IMG/VR virus record: IMGVR_UViG_3300049491_000467
Span: 1-24,843 of that record
Strand: one strand, 5' to 3'
Source of the DNA: a virus
DNA: 24,843 nt
The position numbers and the translations under genes are program-made. The notes beneath the pieces are model-generated. The model searched no databases and was not told the origin of the DNA. It worked only from the letters and a program-made list of their open reading frames with translations. Shown piece by piece: positions 18,462 to 24,843 of this stretch. Position 1 is the first letter of the stretch, and each line of letters starts with the position of its first letter.

Positions 18462-18494
18462 ATCGGCCTTCAGAAATGGGGGCCGATTTTTTTT
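18462..18494 (+). terminator. Intrinsic terminator after the scaffold gene
   Basis: ATCGGCC (18462-18468) pairs with GGCCGAT (18481-18487), with a 12-nt loop, and an eight-base T-run (18487-18494) follows. It separates scaffold transcription from that of the major capsid gene. Confidence 0.85.
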
Positions 18495-18521
18495 GTCAAT
18501 TAGCGGCGGTAAGTTGAGGGG

Positions 18522-18558
18522 TTGACACGTTAACCATTAAAGGAGTATTTAGTTGACA
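18522..18558 (+). promoter_or_regulatory. Tandem promoter region of the major capsid gene
   Basis: A first TTGACA (18522-18527) has TATTTA (18546-18551) 18 bp on, with TTAACCAT (18530-18537) in its spacer. A second TTGACA (18553-18558) starts exactly 23 bp after the start of TTAACCAT, the phase seen at four other sites; its -10 is poor (TTTAAG near 18572). One element could thus silence the first promoter while activating the second. Confidence 0.55.
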
Positions 18559-18601
18559 TTGGTTTTTTTCGTTTAAGGCAACGAAAGGGAGCGGGCCTCT
18601 T

Positions 18602-18656
18602 AGGGTGAGCCGAGGATGGTCAGTGAAAGGCGAATTTATTTCGCGCCTGAATGACC
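18602..18656 (+). promoter_or_regulatory. Structured mRNA leader of the major capsid gene
   Basis: Starts with AGGGTGAGCCGA (18602-18613), which differs at one base from a motif in the terminase leader (13083-13094). It continues into a stem: GGTCA (18618-18622) with TGACC (18652-18656), and inside it AGGCG (18628-18632) with CGCCT (18644-18648); GCGAA/TTCGC is an alternative inner stem. The hairpin ends about 20 nt before the AAGAAGGAG site. Such leaders may stabilise abundant capsid mRNA or control its translation; this is inferred. Confidence 0.5.
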
Positions 18657-18691
18657 GCATTGGAATTTAATTTTAAGAAGGAGAAGTACAC

Positions 18692-19612
18692 ATGCCCTCA
18701 GTAACCCTCGCAGAATCCGCCAAGCTGTCTCTCAATGAGTTGGTGGCCGGTCTCATCGAAAACGTCATCACGGTAAACCGTATGTTCGAAATGCTGCCTT
18801 TCGACGGCATTGACGGCAACGCGCTGGCCTACAACCGCGAAAACGTCCTCGGTGATGTTGATGTAGAGGGCGTTGGTGACACCATCGGCGGTGTTAACGC
18901 GGCTACCTTCACGCAGGTAACAAGCACCCTCACCACGATCATCGGCGATGCAAGCGTAAACGGCTTGATTGCTGCCACCCGTTCAAACGAGGGTAACAAC
19001 CAGGTCGCTGTTCAGATCGCCTCAAAGGCCAAGTCTGCCGGTCGTAAGTACCAGGATATGTTTATCAACGGCACAGGCGCTGCGGATCAGTTCACCGGTC
19101 TCGTGTCCCTCACTCCGGCTGGCCAGAAGGTCAACACGGGTGCCAACGGCGGCGCTCTGAGCTTTGACTTTCTTGACAACTTGCTCGACCTTGTTGTTGA
19201 CAAGGACGGTCAGGTTGACTACCTCACCATGCATGCCCGCACTATCCGCTCCTACAAGGCACTGTTGCGAGCCCTTGGCGGCGCGTCTATCTCGGACGTG
19301 TACAAGTTGCCTTCGGGTGCTGAGGTTCCTGCCTATGGCAGTGTCCCCATCTTCCGTAACGACTGGATTCCTATTAACCAGGTTAAGGGCGCTGGCTCGA
19401 ACCAGACCACTGTTTTTGCAGGCACCCTTGATGATGGCTCACGCAGCCACGGCATCGCGGGTCTTACCGCTGCAAATGCCGCAGGTCTCAGTGTAGTGGC
19501 CGTTGGTGAATCCGAGACAAAGGACGAGAGCATCTACCGCGTCAAGTGGTACTCTGGTCTGGCCCTCTTCTCTGAAAAGGGTATTTCTGCCGCAGAAGGC
19601 ATCACCAACTAA
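18692..19612 (+). CDS. Major capsid protein (HK97 fold)
   Basis: 306 residues with an excellent AAGAAGGAG site. The N-terminal helix (SAKLSLNELVAGLIENVITVN) and LPFDGIDGNALAYNRE strand are followed by FTQVTSTLTTIIGDASVN, VQIASKAKSAGRKYQDMFINGTG (spine-helix region with G-R-x-x-x-D-x-x-I-N-G-T-G), DFLDNLLDLVVDKDGQVDYLTMH, AYGSVPIFRNDWIP and a terminal YRVKWYSGLALFSEKGI. These features and the place behind the scaffold identify an HK97-fold capsid protein of the type that needs no protease domain. It assembles the icosahedral shell. Confidence 0.9.
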   Translation: MPSVTLAESAKLSLNELVAGLIENVITVNRMFEMLPFDGIDGNALAYNRENVLGDVDVEGVGDTIGGVNAATFTQVTSTLTTIIGDASVNGLIAATRSNEGNNQVAVQIASKAKSAGRKYQDMFINGTGAADQFTGLVSLTPAGQKVNTGANGGALSFDFLDNLLDLVVDKDGQVDYLTMHARTIRSYKALLRALGGASISDVYKLPSGAEVPAYGSVPIFRNDWIPINQVKGAGSNQTTVFAGTLDDGSRSHGIAGLTAANAAGLSVVAVGESETKDESIYRVKWYSGLALFSEKGISAAEGITN

Positions 19613-19624
19613 TCCCCACCACAG

Positions 19625-19650
19625 GGGCGGGAGTGATCCCGCCCTTAATT
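19625..19650 (+). terminator. Hairpin after the major capsid gene
   Basis: GGGCGGGA (19625-19632) pairs perfectly with TCCCGCCC (19637-19644) around a GTGA loop and is followed by TTAATTAT. The tail has few T, so partial termination, giving excess capsid mRNA over the downstream genes, or 3'-end protection is more likely than full termination. Confidence 0.7.
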
Positions 19651-19679
19651 ATAATCACGTACAGTATGGAGAAAAATAG

Positions 19680-20279
19680 ATGGCTGGTGCATTTCTGGTG
19701 ACGCTCCCTGTTCTGGGTGGTATGACCCTTCGAGGCGGTAATGACTCTGTTGTTGTTTGGGCAGAGGATGCCGCGCATGCCAAGTCTCTCGCTTCAGCAG
19801 CCATGGCCGGTGATGTGCCTGCCGCTGCTTGGTCAGCCGCAACCGCCACTGCCCTTGTTATTGGGACCGAACTTGAGGGGTGGGTCTTCAATGTAAATTT
19901 GGTGGACAACCTCACCCCCTTCACAGAGATTAACGTATCTGTTACGGGAACCAACGGGCAAGACATTGATGCTATCGGTACAGCCCTCGCCACGGCCCTC
20001 AACGCCACCGTGATCAACGGTGCGGCATATGTAGGCGCCTCTAATGTCCTTACTATCGTAGAAACCACAGACGCCATGGGCGACTGGTTTATCACAATGA
20101 CGGCCACTCCACCCCCAGGCATCACCTCTACCAGCTTGATTGGTTTTGGAGATTCAGCGGCCCCCGTAACTGGCATGTTTGGTGCCATCACAGCTCCGGG
20201 TGCTTCGGGTATCGCACGAACGGTCACTCTGGTGACCACTCTCCCGGCCCTATATGCGGTGCTTAAAGCTAATCCTTGA
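19680..20279 (+). CDS. Capsid-associated protein, paralogue A
   Basis: 199 residues with GGAG before ATG 19680. The N-terminus GAFLVTLPVLGGMTLRGGNDSVVVWAEDAAHAKSLASAAMAGD is a short strand/helix unit. The middle is beta-rich with GQDIDAIGTALATALNATVINGAAYVGASN, and the end has GMFGAITAPGASGIARTV. It is closely similar over its whole length to the next gene. Low charge, abundance of Ala/Gly/Thr and position right after the capsid gene suggest a head decoration or cement protein. This is inference; no named family is recognised. Confidence 0.65.
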   Translation: MAGAFLVTLPVLGGMTLRGGNDSVVVWAEDAAHAKSLASAAMAGDVPAAAWSAATATALVIGTELEGWVFNVNLVDNLTPFTEINVSVTGTNGQDIDAIGTALATALNATVINGAAYVGASNVLTIVETTDAMGDWFITMTATPPPGITSTSLIGFGDSAAPVTGMFGAITAPGASGIARTVTLVTTLPALYAVLKANP

Positions 20280-20305
20280 TACAACTAAAAAAGGGGGGAA
20301 CTTAG

Positions 20306-20929
20306 ATGGCGGGGCTGTACCTAGTTAGAATCCCACTCAAAAGCGGTATGACCTTTAGAAACGGGAACGATTCTGTTATCCTGTGGGCGGATACAAGCAC
20401 CCAAGCCAAATCTCTCGCTTCAGCGGCCATGGCCGGTGACGTTCCAAAAGCAGCGTGGGATGATGCCAATGTTTTCATCATAGCCACAGCCTCGATCATG
20501 GCAGGTACAGATTTAGAGGGATGGACCTACACTATAAATCTGACAGACAACCTGGCCCCCTTCACACTGATAAGCGTCTCTGTAACGGGCACATTCGGAC
20601 AAGACATTGACGCGATAGGTAGCGCTCTGGCGACGGCACTTAATGCCACCGTGATTAACGGTGCGGCATACGTAGGTGCCTCCAACACACTGACGATTGT
20701 TGATGTGGCTGATGGTATGGGTGACTGGCTTATTGACATAAGGACAACCCCTCCAGGCGGAGTGTTCCCGGTATCTACCAGCAACCTTGTGTTCGGCGAT
20801 CCCACAGAACACGTAACGGGCATGTTTGGCGCCATCACAGCGCCGGGCGCCGCAGGTATCGCCCGGACGGTGGTGTTTACAGACATAAAGCCGTCTATTT
20901 TTGGTGTCTTGAAGCTGGAGCCATTCTAG
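20306..20929 (+). CDS. Capsid-associated protein, paralogue B
   Basis: 207 residues with AAAGGGGGG before ATG 20306. It shares the gene-A layout: MAGLYLVRIPLKSGMTFRNGNDSVILWAD, AKSLASAAMAGDVPKAAW, GQDIDAIGSALATALNATVINGAAYVGASNTLTIV, and GMFGAITAPGAAGIARTV are nearly identical between the two. Differences concentrate in residues 50-65 and in the loop before FGD, where B has a few additional residues. The pair may form a hetero-oligomer or occupy different lattice positions on the head. Confidence 0.65.
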   Translation: MAGLYLVRIPLKSGMTFRNGNDSVILWADTSTQAKSLASAAMAGDVPKAAWDDANVFIIATASIMAGTDLEGWTYTINLTDNLAPFTLISVSVTGTFGQDIDAIGSALATALNATVINGAAYVGASNTLTIVDVADGMGDWLIDIRTTPPGGVFPVSTSNLVFGDPTEHVTGMFGAITAPGAAGIARTVVFTDIKPSIFGVLKLEPF

Positions 20930-21014
20930 GGCACGGAGCGGTTGCATATCCACCTATATGGTGATATATCTAACCCATAAGAATTTTCAAAAGCAGCTAA
21001 AAAAGGAGATGACA

Positions 21015-21596
21015 ATGAAGTTTATTTTGACCGGTCACCTTGCGGGAAGGACCATGGAGATCAATACCTTTAAGTACGTAGATGGCGTGTTGGATTGGCC
21101 GGGTCCGGTTGACAAGATGGGTGGTCTGATCGCCTACATGGCTACCTTCAATGCCTACCCGCTTGGCTCGGATGAATACAATGCGGCGATCAAGAGAGAC
21201 AAGGAGAATGCCAATGGGTCAGGTAAGGTTCTATCTGGACAGGAACGGGGTGCAGCGGGCGGACTATCGGCCAACGGCACCAGCCCCAGCGCCAGCGAGG
21301 GGGATGGAGCAGTTAAGTCTTCGGCCAATGGCCAAGGGAGTGGTGCCCTCGGGGGTGGAGCGGAGACCGGACGTGTGGCCCCTCAAAGCGACGATCCAAA
21401 AACCCTCAAGGTATTAGACGCGCTGAAGGCTCTTAGTCCTGACGTGAATGAGAACTGGACGGAGGAGGGTCTGCCCAGCGTTTCCGCTGTCGAGAACGCT
21501 TCAGGTGTTCCCGGAGTACTTCGTAAGGACATCGACTCTGCGCTGCCCGGCTGGAACAGGGTGAAAGCCCTTGCTGCTGTGGCGGCAGACCTCTAA
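21015..21596 (+). CDS. Two-domain protein with Gly/Ser-rich linker
   Basis: 193 residues from ATG 21015, 6 bp after AAGGAG (21003-21008); ATG 21009 touches that site and is rejected. An N-terminal domain (MKFILTGHLAGRTMEINTFKYVDGVLDWPGP...) is joined by a Gly/Ser/Ala-rich linker (about residues 68-130) to a C-terminal module KTLKVLDALKALSPDVNENWTEEGLPSVSAVENASG...RKDIDSALPGWNR. That module resembles a short HeH-like phage domain with the pattern A-L-x-x-L-x-P-x-x-x-x-x-W-T-x-x-G-x-P-x-x-x-x-V, found in head or neck genes. Its exact role is unknown. Confidence 0.7.
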   Translation: MKFILTGHLAGRTMEINTFKYVDGVLDWPGPVDKMGGLIAYMATFNAYPLGSDEYNAAIKRDKENANGSGKVLSGQERGAAGGLSANGTSPSASEGDGAVKSSANGQGSGALGGGAETGRVAPQSDDPKTLKVLDALKALSPDVNENWTEEGLPSVSAVENASGVPGVLRKDIDSALPGWNRVKALAAVAADL

Positions 21597-21639
21597 CAGA
21601 GCCTGTCTCTTACACACTACGTATTTCGCAGAAAGGTAT

Positions 21640-21665
21640 AAAGGCCGGTAGAATCCGGCCTTTTT
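21640..21665 (+). terminator. Intrinsic terminator after the capsid block
   Basis: AAAGGCCGG (21640-21648) pairs with CCGGCCTTT (21655-21663) around a 6-nt loop and runs into TTTTTATT. It marks the end of the capsid transcription unit. Confidence 0.88.
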
Positions 21666-21683
21666 ATTGCGGGAAGACTCGAC

Positions 21684-21712
21684 TAGACATACCCGGCCCC
21701 ATGATGTAGTGT
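21684..21712 (+). promoter_or_regulatory. Candidate promoter of the neck/tail unit
   Basis: TAGACA (21684-21689) and TAGTGT (21707-21712), 17 bp apart, lie between the terminator and ATG 21744. The -35 is imperfect, but the unit after a strong terminator needs a start. Confidence 0.4.
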
Positions 21713-21743
21713 GGCCTCAACGCAGCTTATCGGGAGACGGCAT

Positions 21744-22388
21744 ATGGCTTTTACTGTTGAGGACGGCACCATAGTTTTGGATGCGAATGCCTACATTGAC
21801 GAATCTTTTTTTCGTGGGTGGCATGCCGACCGTGGAAATGCCGCAGCCGCCGTTAGCTCGGGAGACTATGAGCCGGTAAAAGTTAAAGCGGCGATTATCA
21901 AAGCCACGGACTATGTTGATAAGAGATTCGGGAATCTGTTCACCGGGTACAAGAGGTCTGCTAATGATTCTGATCAATCTTTGCAGTGGCCCCGTCTTGA
22001 TGCCTTTGACACAGGTGGCAACTATATCCGATCAGATGAGATTCCTCGGGCGCTTAAACGGGCCGTTGCAGAGTATGCCCTGCTGGCCTTGAAGCTGACA
22101 AACCTTCTTCCTGTACCGGCACCGTCATTCAATTCAGTAAACCCGGACACTGGAGAGACCTCCTTGGCCCAGGGGGGTATGTTGCAAAGAGAGAAAATAA
22201 AGGTAGGGCCCGTCGAGGAAGAGAAGTGGTACAATCAAGAACAGTGGAGACTGGTTTTGAATAACAGAGCCTCCGGCCAGATGTCAGACATGACCTCCAT
22301 GGTCAACCTTCCTGAGTACCCTGTGGCGGATGAATGGTTGAGAACAATCATAAAAACCGGAAACAACATGACACTTTCGAGGGGATAA
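21744..22388 (+). CDS. DnaT-like head-tail connector protein
   Basis: 214 residues from ATG 21744 (GGGAG at 21731-21735). The sequence FTVEDGTIVLDANAYIDESFFRGWHADRGN, KAAIIKATDYVDKRFGNLFTGYKRS, LQWPRLDAF..GGNYIRSDEIPRALKRAVAEYALLAL follows the Pfam family labelled DnaT-like (DnaT_2), which occurs in the neck region of siphoviruses and is best read as a gp6-type head-tail adaptor, despite the ssDNA-binding name. It would form the ring under the portal. The C-terminal 60 residues carry a Gln/Asn-rich helix. The stop shares one base with the next start (TAATG). Confidence 0.8.
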   Translation: MAFTVEDGTIVLDANAYIDESFFRGWHADRGNAAAAVSSGDYEPVKVKAAIIKATDYVDKRFGNLFTGYKRSANDSDQSLQWPRLDAFDTGGNYIRSDEIPRALKRAVAEYALLALKLTNLLPVPAPSFNSVNPDTGETSLAQGGMLQREKIKVGPVEEEKWYNQEQWRLVLNNRASGQMSDMTSMVNLPEYPVADEWLRTIIKTGNNMTLSRG

Positions 22389-22765
22389 TGGTAAACTACG
22401 TCAAGCTGGCTGCCACCACCAAGAGGATCATAGAGTCCACCGGCAGAGACATAGTTCTTATCAGAAAGAGCAGGGTGCCAGGGGACGCGGCCAAGCCTTG
22501 GCGGGGTCCGGCCTCTCTGACTGACCAGACGGTAGGGACGGTTAAGGCTGTCATATACCCCGCCGAAGAGAAGGATGAGAGTGGGGCGCTGATACGCAGG
22601 GGCTATTATGTGGCCATGCTCGCCCATGATTCGCTCAGCCCGGCTGAGAACCTTTCTGATTTAGATTCTATTCAAGACGGGGGCGTTACGTACAAGGTGG
22701 ATAAGGCTAGTATTATCGGCCCGGGTGATGTAAAACTCGCCTATGAGCTTCATCTGAAGAGGTAG
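22388..22765 (+). CDS. Neck protein, probable head-tail stopper
   Basis: 125 residues starting in the TAATG overlap at 22388, with GAGGGG just upstream. VNYVKLAATTKRIIESTGRDIVLIRKS, DAAKPWRGP, GTVKAVIYPAEEKDESGALIRRGYYVAMLAHDSL, and a final GGVTYKVDKASIIGPGDVKLAYELHLKR fit the small beta-barrel stopper/closure proteins of siphophage necks (helix, K-P-W-R-G, G-x-L-x-R-x-x-x-Y, Y-x-V, P-G-x-x-x-x-Y-x-L). It would close the capsid after packaging. Position between connector and tail terminator agrees. Confidence 0.7.
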   Translation: MVNYVKLAATTKRIIESTGRDIVLIRKSRVPGDAAKPWRGPASLTDQTVGTVKAVIYPAEEKDESGALIRRGYYVAMLAHDSLSPAENLSDLDSIQDGGVTYKVDKASIIGPGDVKLAYELHLKR

Positions 22766-22768
22766 GGT

Positions 22769-23200
22769 ATGCCACTAGCCAACATAGCTGCTGCAAGAGA
22801 CGCAATATTCGGGGCTGTCAAAGCCGCCGTAGATGCTTCGGCGTACCCCACTCTGGCAGTTTACTATTCGGACGTAGTAAAGGATGGTGCCAGCTCCGGG
22901 GAGCCCTACATGGTGGTCTACGCCGACCACACCTCTGAGTCTCAAAGAACCATGGGAGGTTTAGGTGATCGTCGGTTCACAGTTTCCGGACTTGTCATGG
23001 CTCAGATATTCACCCCCTTCGGTGATGGCCATGTTTTAGCAGACGCTATTTCGGGGGTTGTCAAGGGGGCCTTCAGGGGTGTAAATACGAATCTACCGGG
23101 TGTCTGGTTTAGGAACTCAAGGGTCATTGACGTAGGTCAGGAAGGCTCTTGGCTCCAAACAAACGTCACGGCTGAGTTTGAGTACGACGAGATAGCTTAA
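22769..23200 (+). CDS. Tail terminator-like protein
   Basis: 143 residues, 3 bp after the previous stop. The pattern is an N-terminal helix ARDAIFGAVKAAVDA, strand TLAVYYSDV, GEPYMVVYADHTSESQRTMGG, a hydrophobic strand-helix FTVSGLVMAQIFTPFGDGHVLADAISGVVKGAF, and closing strands VWFRNSRVIDVG and LQTNVTAEFEYDEI. This is the alpha/beta fold seen in phage tail terminators (DUF4128 or gpU-type), with the P-F-G-D-G linker before the second helix. It should cap the finished tail tube and join it to the neck. Confidence 0.75.
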   Translation: MPLANIAAARDAIFGAVKAAVDASAYPTLAVYYSDVVKDGASSGEPYMVVYADHTSESQRTMGGLGDRRFTVSGLVMAQIFTPFGDGHVLADAISGVVKGAFRGVNTNLPGVWFRNSRVIDVGQEGSWLQTNVTAEFEYDEIA

Positions 23201-23215
23201 CTATAGGAGAACCAT

Positions 23216-24754
23216 ATGACCGCTGTTCAAAAGATTGACTCTAACGCCACGGGCCTCCGCTATTCTCAAGAGTTGAGCATCGGTGTGGTTAACCCGTCCG
23301 CCGTGTGGTATCCCCTTGAGCCGAACTCTTATGATGACTTCGGTGGGCAATACGCTCTTATCGCGCGTAACCCGATCAACGCAGGTCGCCAACGAAAGAA
23401 GGGAGTCATCACTGATCTGGATGCTGCCGGTGGTTTTGAGTCTGATCTTCTTCAGTCTGGACTGCAAGACATTCTGCAAGGGTTCTTTTTTGCCAGCTAC
23501 CGCCGTAAAGGTGAGGAGCCTGTTCTGGTGGTTGACATTGACGGTGCTAACCCCGACGAATACGAAGTGGCCTCAAGCGCAGGCTTTTTGGTAGGCAGCC
23601 TTATCTTTGGATCAGGGTTCACCAACTCCGGCAACAATGGATTGGATGTGGTCACAGTTGTGACCGGCACTACCGTAGAGGTAGCCACGGGGAATTTGGT
23701 GGCCGAGGCATCCCCGCCTGCGAGCGCAAAGATTGTGGTGGTGGGTCACCAAGCAGCGGTGGGTGATATTGACATCACTAATGCGGGAGCTCCAGCGTTG
23801 CCTCTTATGAGCTCCACTACCCTAGACTTCACCACCTTAGGACTCATCCCAGGTGAGTGGATTTATCTGGGAGGGGACACTGTAGGCACCCAGTTCGGCA
23901 CAGCCGCGAATAATGGTTGGGCTCGAATCTATTCTGTGTCGGCTAACTCTGTTGTTTTTGACAAGACCCAGAACACCATGGTTACAGAAGCCAACACAAC
24001 CTCAACCATCCGAATCTTTTTTGGCCGCGTCATTAAGAACGAGGCTGATCCAACACTTCAAATCCGCAGGACCTACCAGCTCGAACGGACTGTTGGTGCT
24101 TCTGACGATGCGTTTCCTACTCAGATTCAGTCCGAGTATGTTGTCGGCTCTGTTGCGAACGAGGCTGAGTTTCAGTTCAGCACGGCGGACAAGGCCATGG
24201 TCTCGCTTAAATTCCTCTCCACCGATCACGAGCAACGGACAGGCGCCGTTGGCGTGAAGGCAGGCACTCGCCCAGGTATTGTCGCGGAAGATGCGTACAA
24301 TACCTCCAGTGATTTCGTCATCTTGAAGATGCACGTTCTGGACCGCACACTCGGGGCCAACCCTTCTGCTCTGTTCGCTTTCTTGTCCGACGTAACTTTC
24401 ACGGTCAATAACAACGTCAGCCCTAATAAGGCAATCTCGGTTCTGGGCGCTTTTGACATGACAGCGGGTCAGTTTGTCATTGAAGGGCAAGCCACTGCTT
24501 ACTTCTCTAACGTGACGGCAGTTTCATCTGTTCGAAACAACAGCGACGTTACGATGCACGGGATCGTGGTTAAGGATAATGCGGGCATGGCCTTTGACAT
24601 CCCCCTCATTGCCCTTGGCGATGGCCGGTTGAACGTAGAGCAGGACGCCCCGATTATGCTGGACCTTGAGATGCCAGCCGCTGCGGACGAGGTGTTTAAC
24701 CACACTTTCCTGATGGTGTTTTATGACTATCTGCCCACGGCGGCGGCTGCATAA
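23216..24754 (+). CDS. Major tail (tube) protein
   Basis: 512 residues, long for a tube protein (about 150-350 are common). The N-terminus has WYPLEPNSYDDFGGQYALIARNPINAGRQRKKGVITDLDAAGGFESDLLQSGLQDILQGFFFAS, a signature I associate with siphophage tail tube proteins (E-P-N-S-Y, R-x-P-I, R-Q-x-x-K-G, G-G-F). The middle contains beta-rich inserted regions (about 110-270) likely to be surface domains, then QIRRTYQLERTVG, FTVNNNVSPNKAISVLGAFDMTAGQFVIEGQATAYF and a closing beta sheet. The ribosome binding site is AGGAG at 23205-23209. It is followed by a hairpin. Confidence 0.82.
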   Translation: MTAVQKIDSNATGLRYSQELSIGVVNPSAVWYPLEPNSYDDFGGQYALIARNPINAGRQRKKGVITDLDAAGGFESDLLQSGLQDILQGFFFASYRRKGEEPVLVVDIDGANPDEYEVASSAGFLVGSLIFGSGFTNSGNNGLDVVTVVTGTTVEVATGNLVAEASPPASAKIVVVGHQAAVGDIDITNAGAPALPLMSSTTLDFTTLGLIPGEWIYLGGDTVGTQFGTAANNGWARIYSVSANSVVFDKTQNTMVTEANTTSTIRIFFGRVIKNEADPTLQIRRTYQLERTVGASDDAFPTQIQSEYVVGSVANEAEFQFSTADKAMVSLKFLSTDHEQRTGAVGVKAGTRPGIVAEDAYNTSSDFVILKMHVLDRTLGANPSALFAFLSDVTFTVNNNVSPNKAISVLGAFDMTAGQFVIEGQATAYFSNVTAVSSVRNNSDVTMHGIVVKDNAGMAFDIPLIALGDGRLNVEQDAPIMLDLEMPAAADEVFNHTFLMVFYDYLPTAAAA

Positions 24755-24794
24755 AATCGCTTGCAGGGCATTAGCCTTTAGAGTATAAGGGCCG

Positions 24795-24823
24795 GGCCGG
24801 GGTCAAGACCCCGGCCTGAAAAA
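24795..24823 (+). terminator. Hairpin after the tail tube gene
   Basis: GGCCGGGG (24795-24802) pairs with CCCCGGCC (24809-24816), with a TCAAGA loop that can extend pairing by TC/GA, followed by TGAAAAAC. The stem is very stable but there is no T-run, so this resembles the hairpin after the capsid gene: a partial terminator or mRNA 3' barrier. Confidence 0.65.
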
Positions 24824-24831
24824 CAGTACAC

Positions 24832-24837
24832 AAGGAG
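24832..24837 (+). promoter_or_regulatory. Ribosome binding site of a gene beyond the window
   Basis: AAGGAG lies 6 bp before the window end, the spacing at which ATG would follow. In siphoviruses a tail assembly chaperone commonly comes next. Confidence 0.6.
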
Positions 24838-24843
24838 AACCGA

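Noticed and set aside
21151-21417. An 88-codon + strand frame inside the linker-protein gene
   Set aside because: It is a shifted reading of the Gly/Ser-rich linker, with no ribosome binding site, and it ends within the real gene.
1-24843. tRNA genes
   Set aside because: No cloverleaf-type sequence with a TTCGAATC-like T-arm and acceptor stem was found by eye on either strand; a dedicated scan could still find one.

Overview
The window is a contiguous stretch of a tailed double-stranded DNA phage (Caudoviricetes) or a prophage of that type. The virion genes fit a siphovirus-like particle: large terminase, DUF4055-type portal, small-terminase-like protein, scaffold, HK97-fold major capsid protein, head-tail connector, neck protein, tail terminator and tail tube protein. 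All supported genes lie on the + strand. No integrase, lysis, polymerase or tRNA gene is visible, so lifestyle cannot be decided. Shine-Dalgarno sites of the AAGGAG type and TTGAC(A/T)-N16-18-TAT/TAG promoters point to a proteobacterial host. Several -10 regions read GCTAT, which would fit an alphaproteobacterium; this is a weak inference.

Layout. 1-1287 is AT-rich, non-coding and unusually rich in repeats: TTTAATTAGGG repeats, a cluster of TTAACC elements around a 21-bp perfect inverted repeat, a G/C hairpin, three 28-bp tandem repeats and a 39-bp duplicated element. It is a candidate replication origin or control region. 1288-9592 is an accessory/early block of about 24 small genes in tightly overlapping operons (many ATGA stop/start overlaps). 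Most are unknown, but it includes a miniature kinase-like protein, a HAD phosphatase, a DUF550 MazG-like dNTP pyrophosphohydrolase with a degenerate internal duplication, an HExxH protein, a HicB-like protein and several small membrane proteins. Four of its genes or likely genes are only 24-51 codons long or are otherwise easy to miss, as is one more at 10183.

9663-13005 holds putative virion proteins placed to the left of the terminase: two structural-type proteins with a 51-residue gene between them, a 370-residue protein built from 21 copies of a 14-residue DLRW repeat, and a BppU-like domain protein. 13197-17103 is the packaging block (8-codon leader ORF, large terminase, portal, small-terminase-like protein). 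17176-21596 is the capsid block: a secreted protein, scaffold, major capsid protein, a pair of paralogues and a linker protein. 21744-24754 is the neck and tail-tube block. The window ends just after a hairpin and the ribosome binding site of the next gene.

Regulation. Transcription is cut into many units. I see about eleven promoter-like sequences and four hairpin terminators or candidates. An 8-bp element, TTAACCAT, occurs at seven intergenic sites; in five of them it starts exactly 23 bp before the start of a TTG-type -35 hexamer, and in three it lies inside or just after a promoter. The same TTAACC core is reiterated in the left-end repeat region, which suggests one DNA-binding factor that acts on both. 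This is the strongest candidate for an undescribed system in the window.
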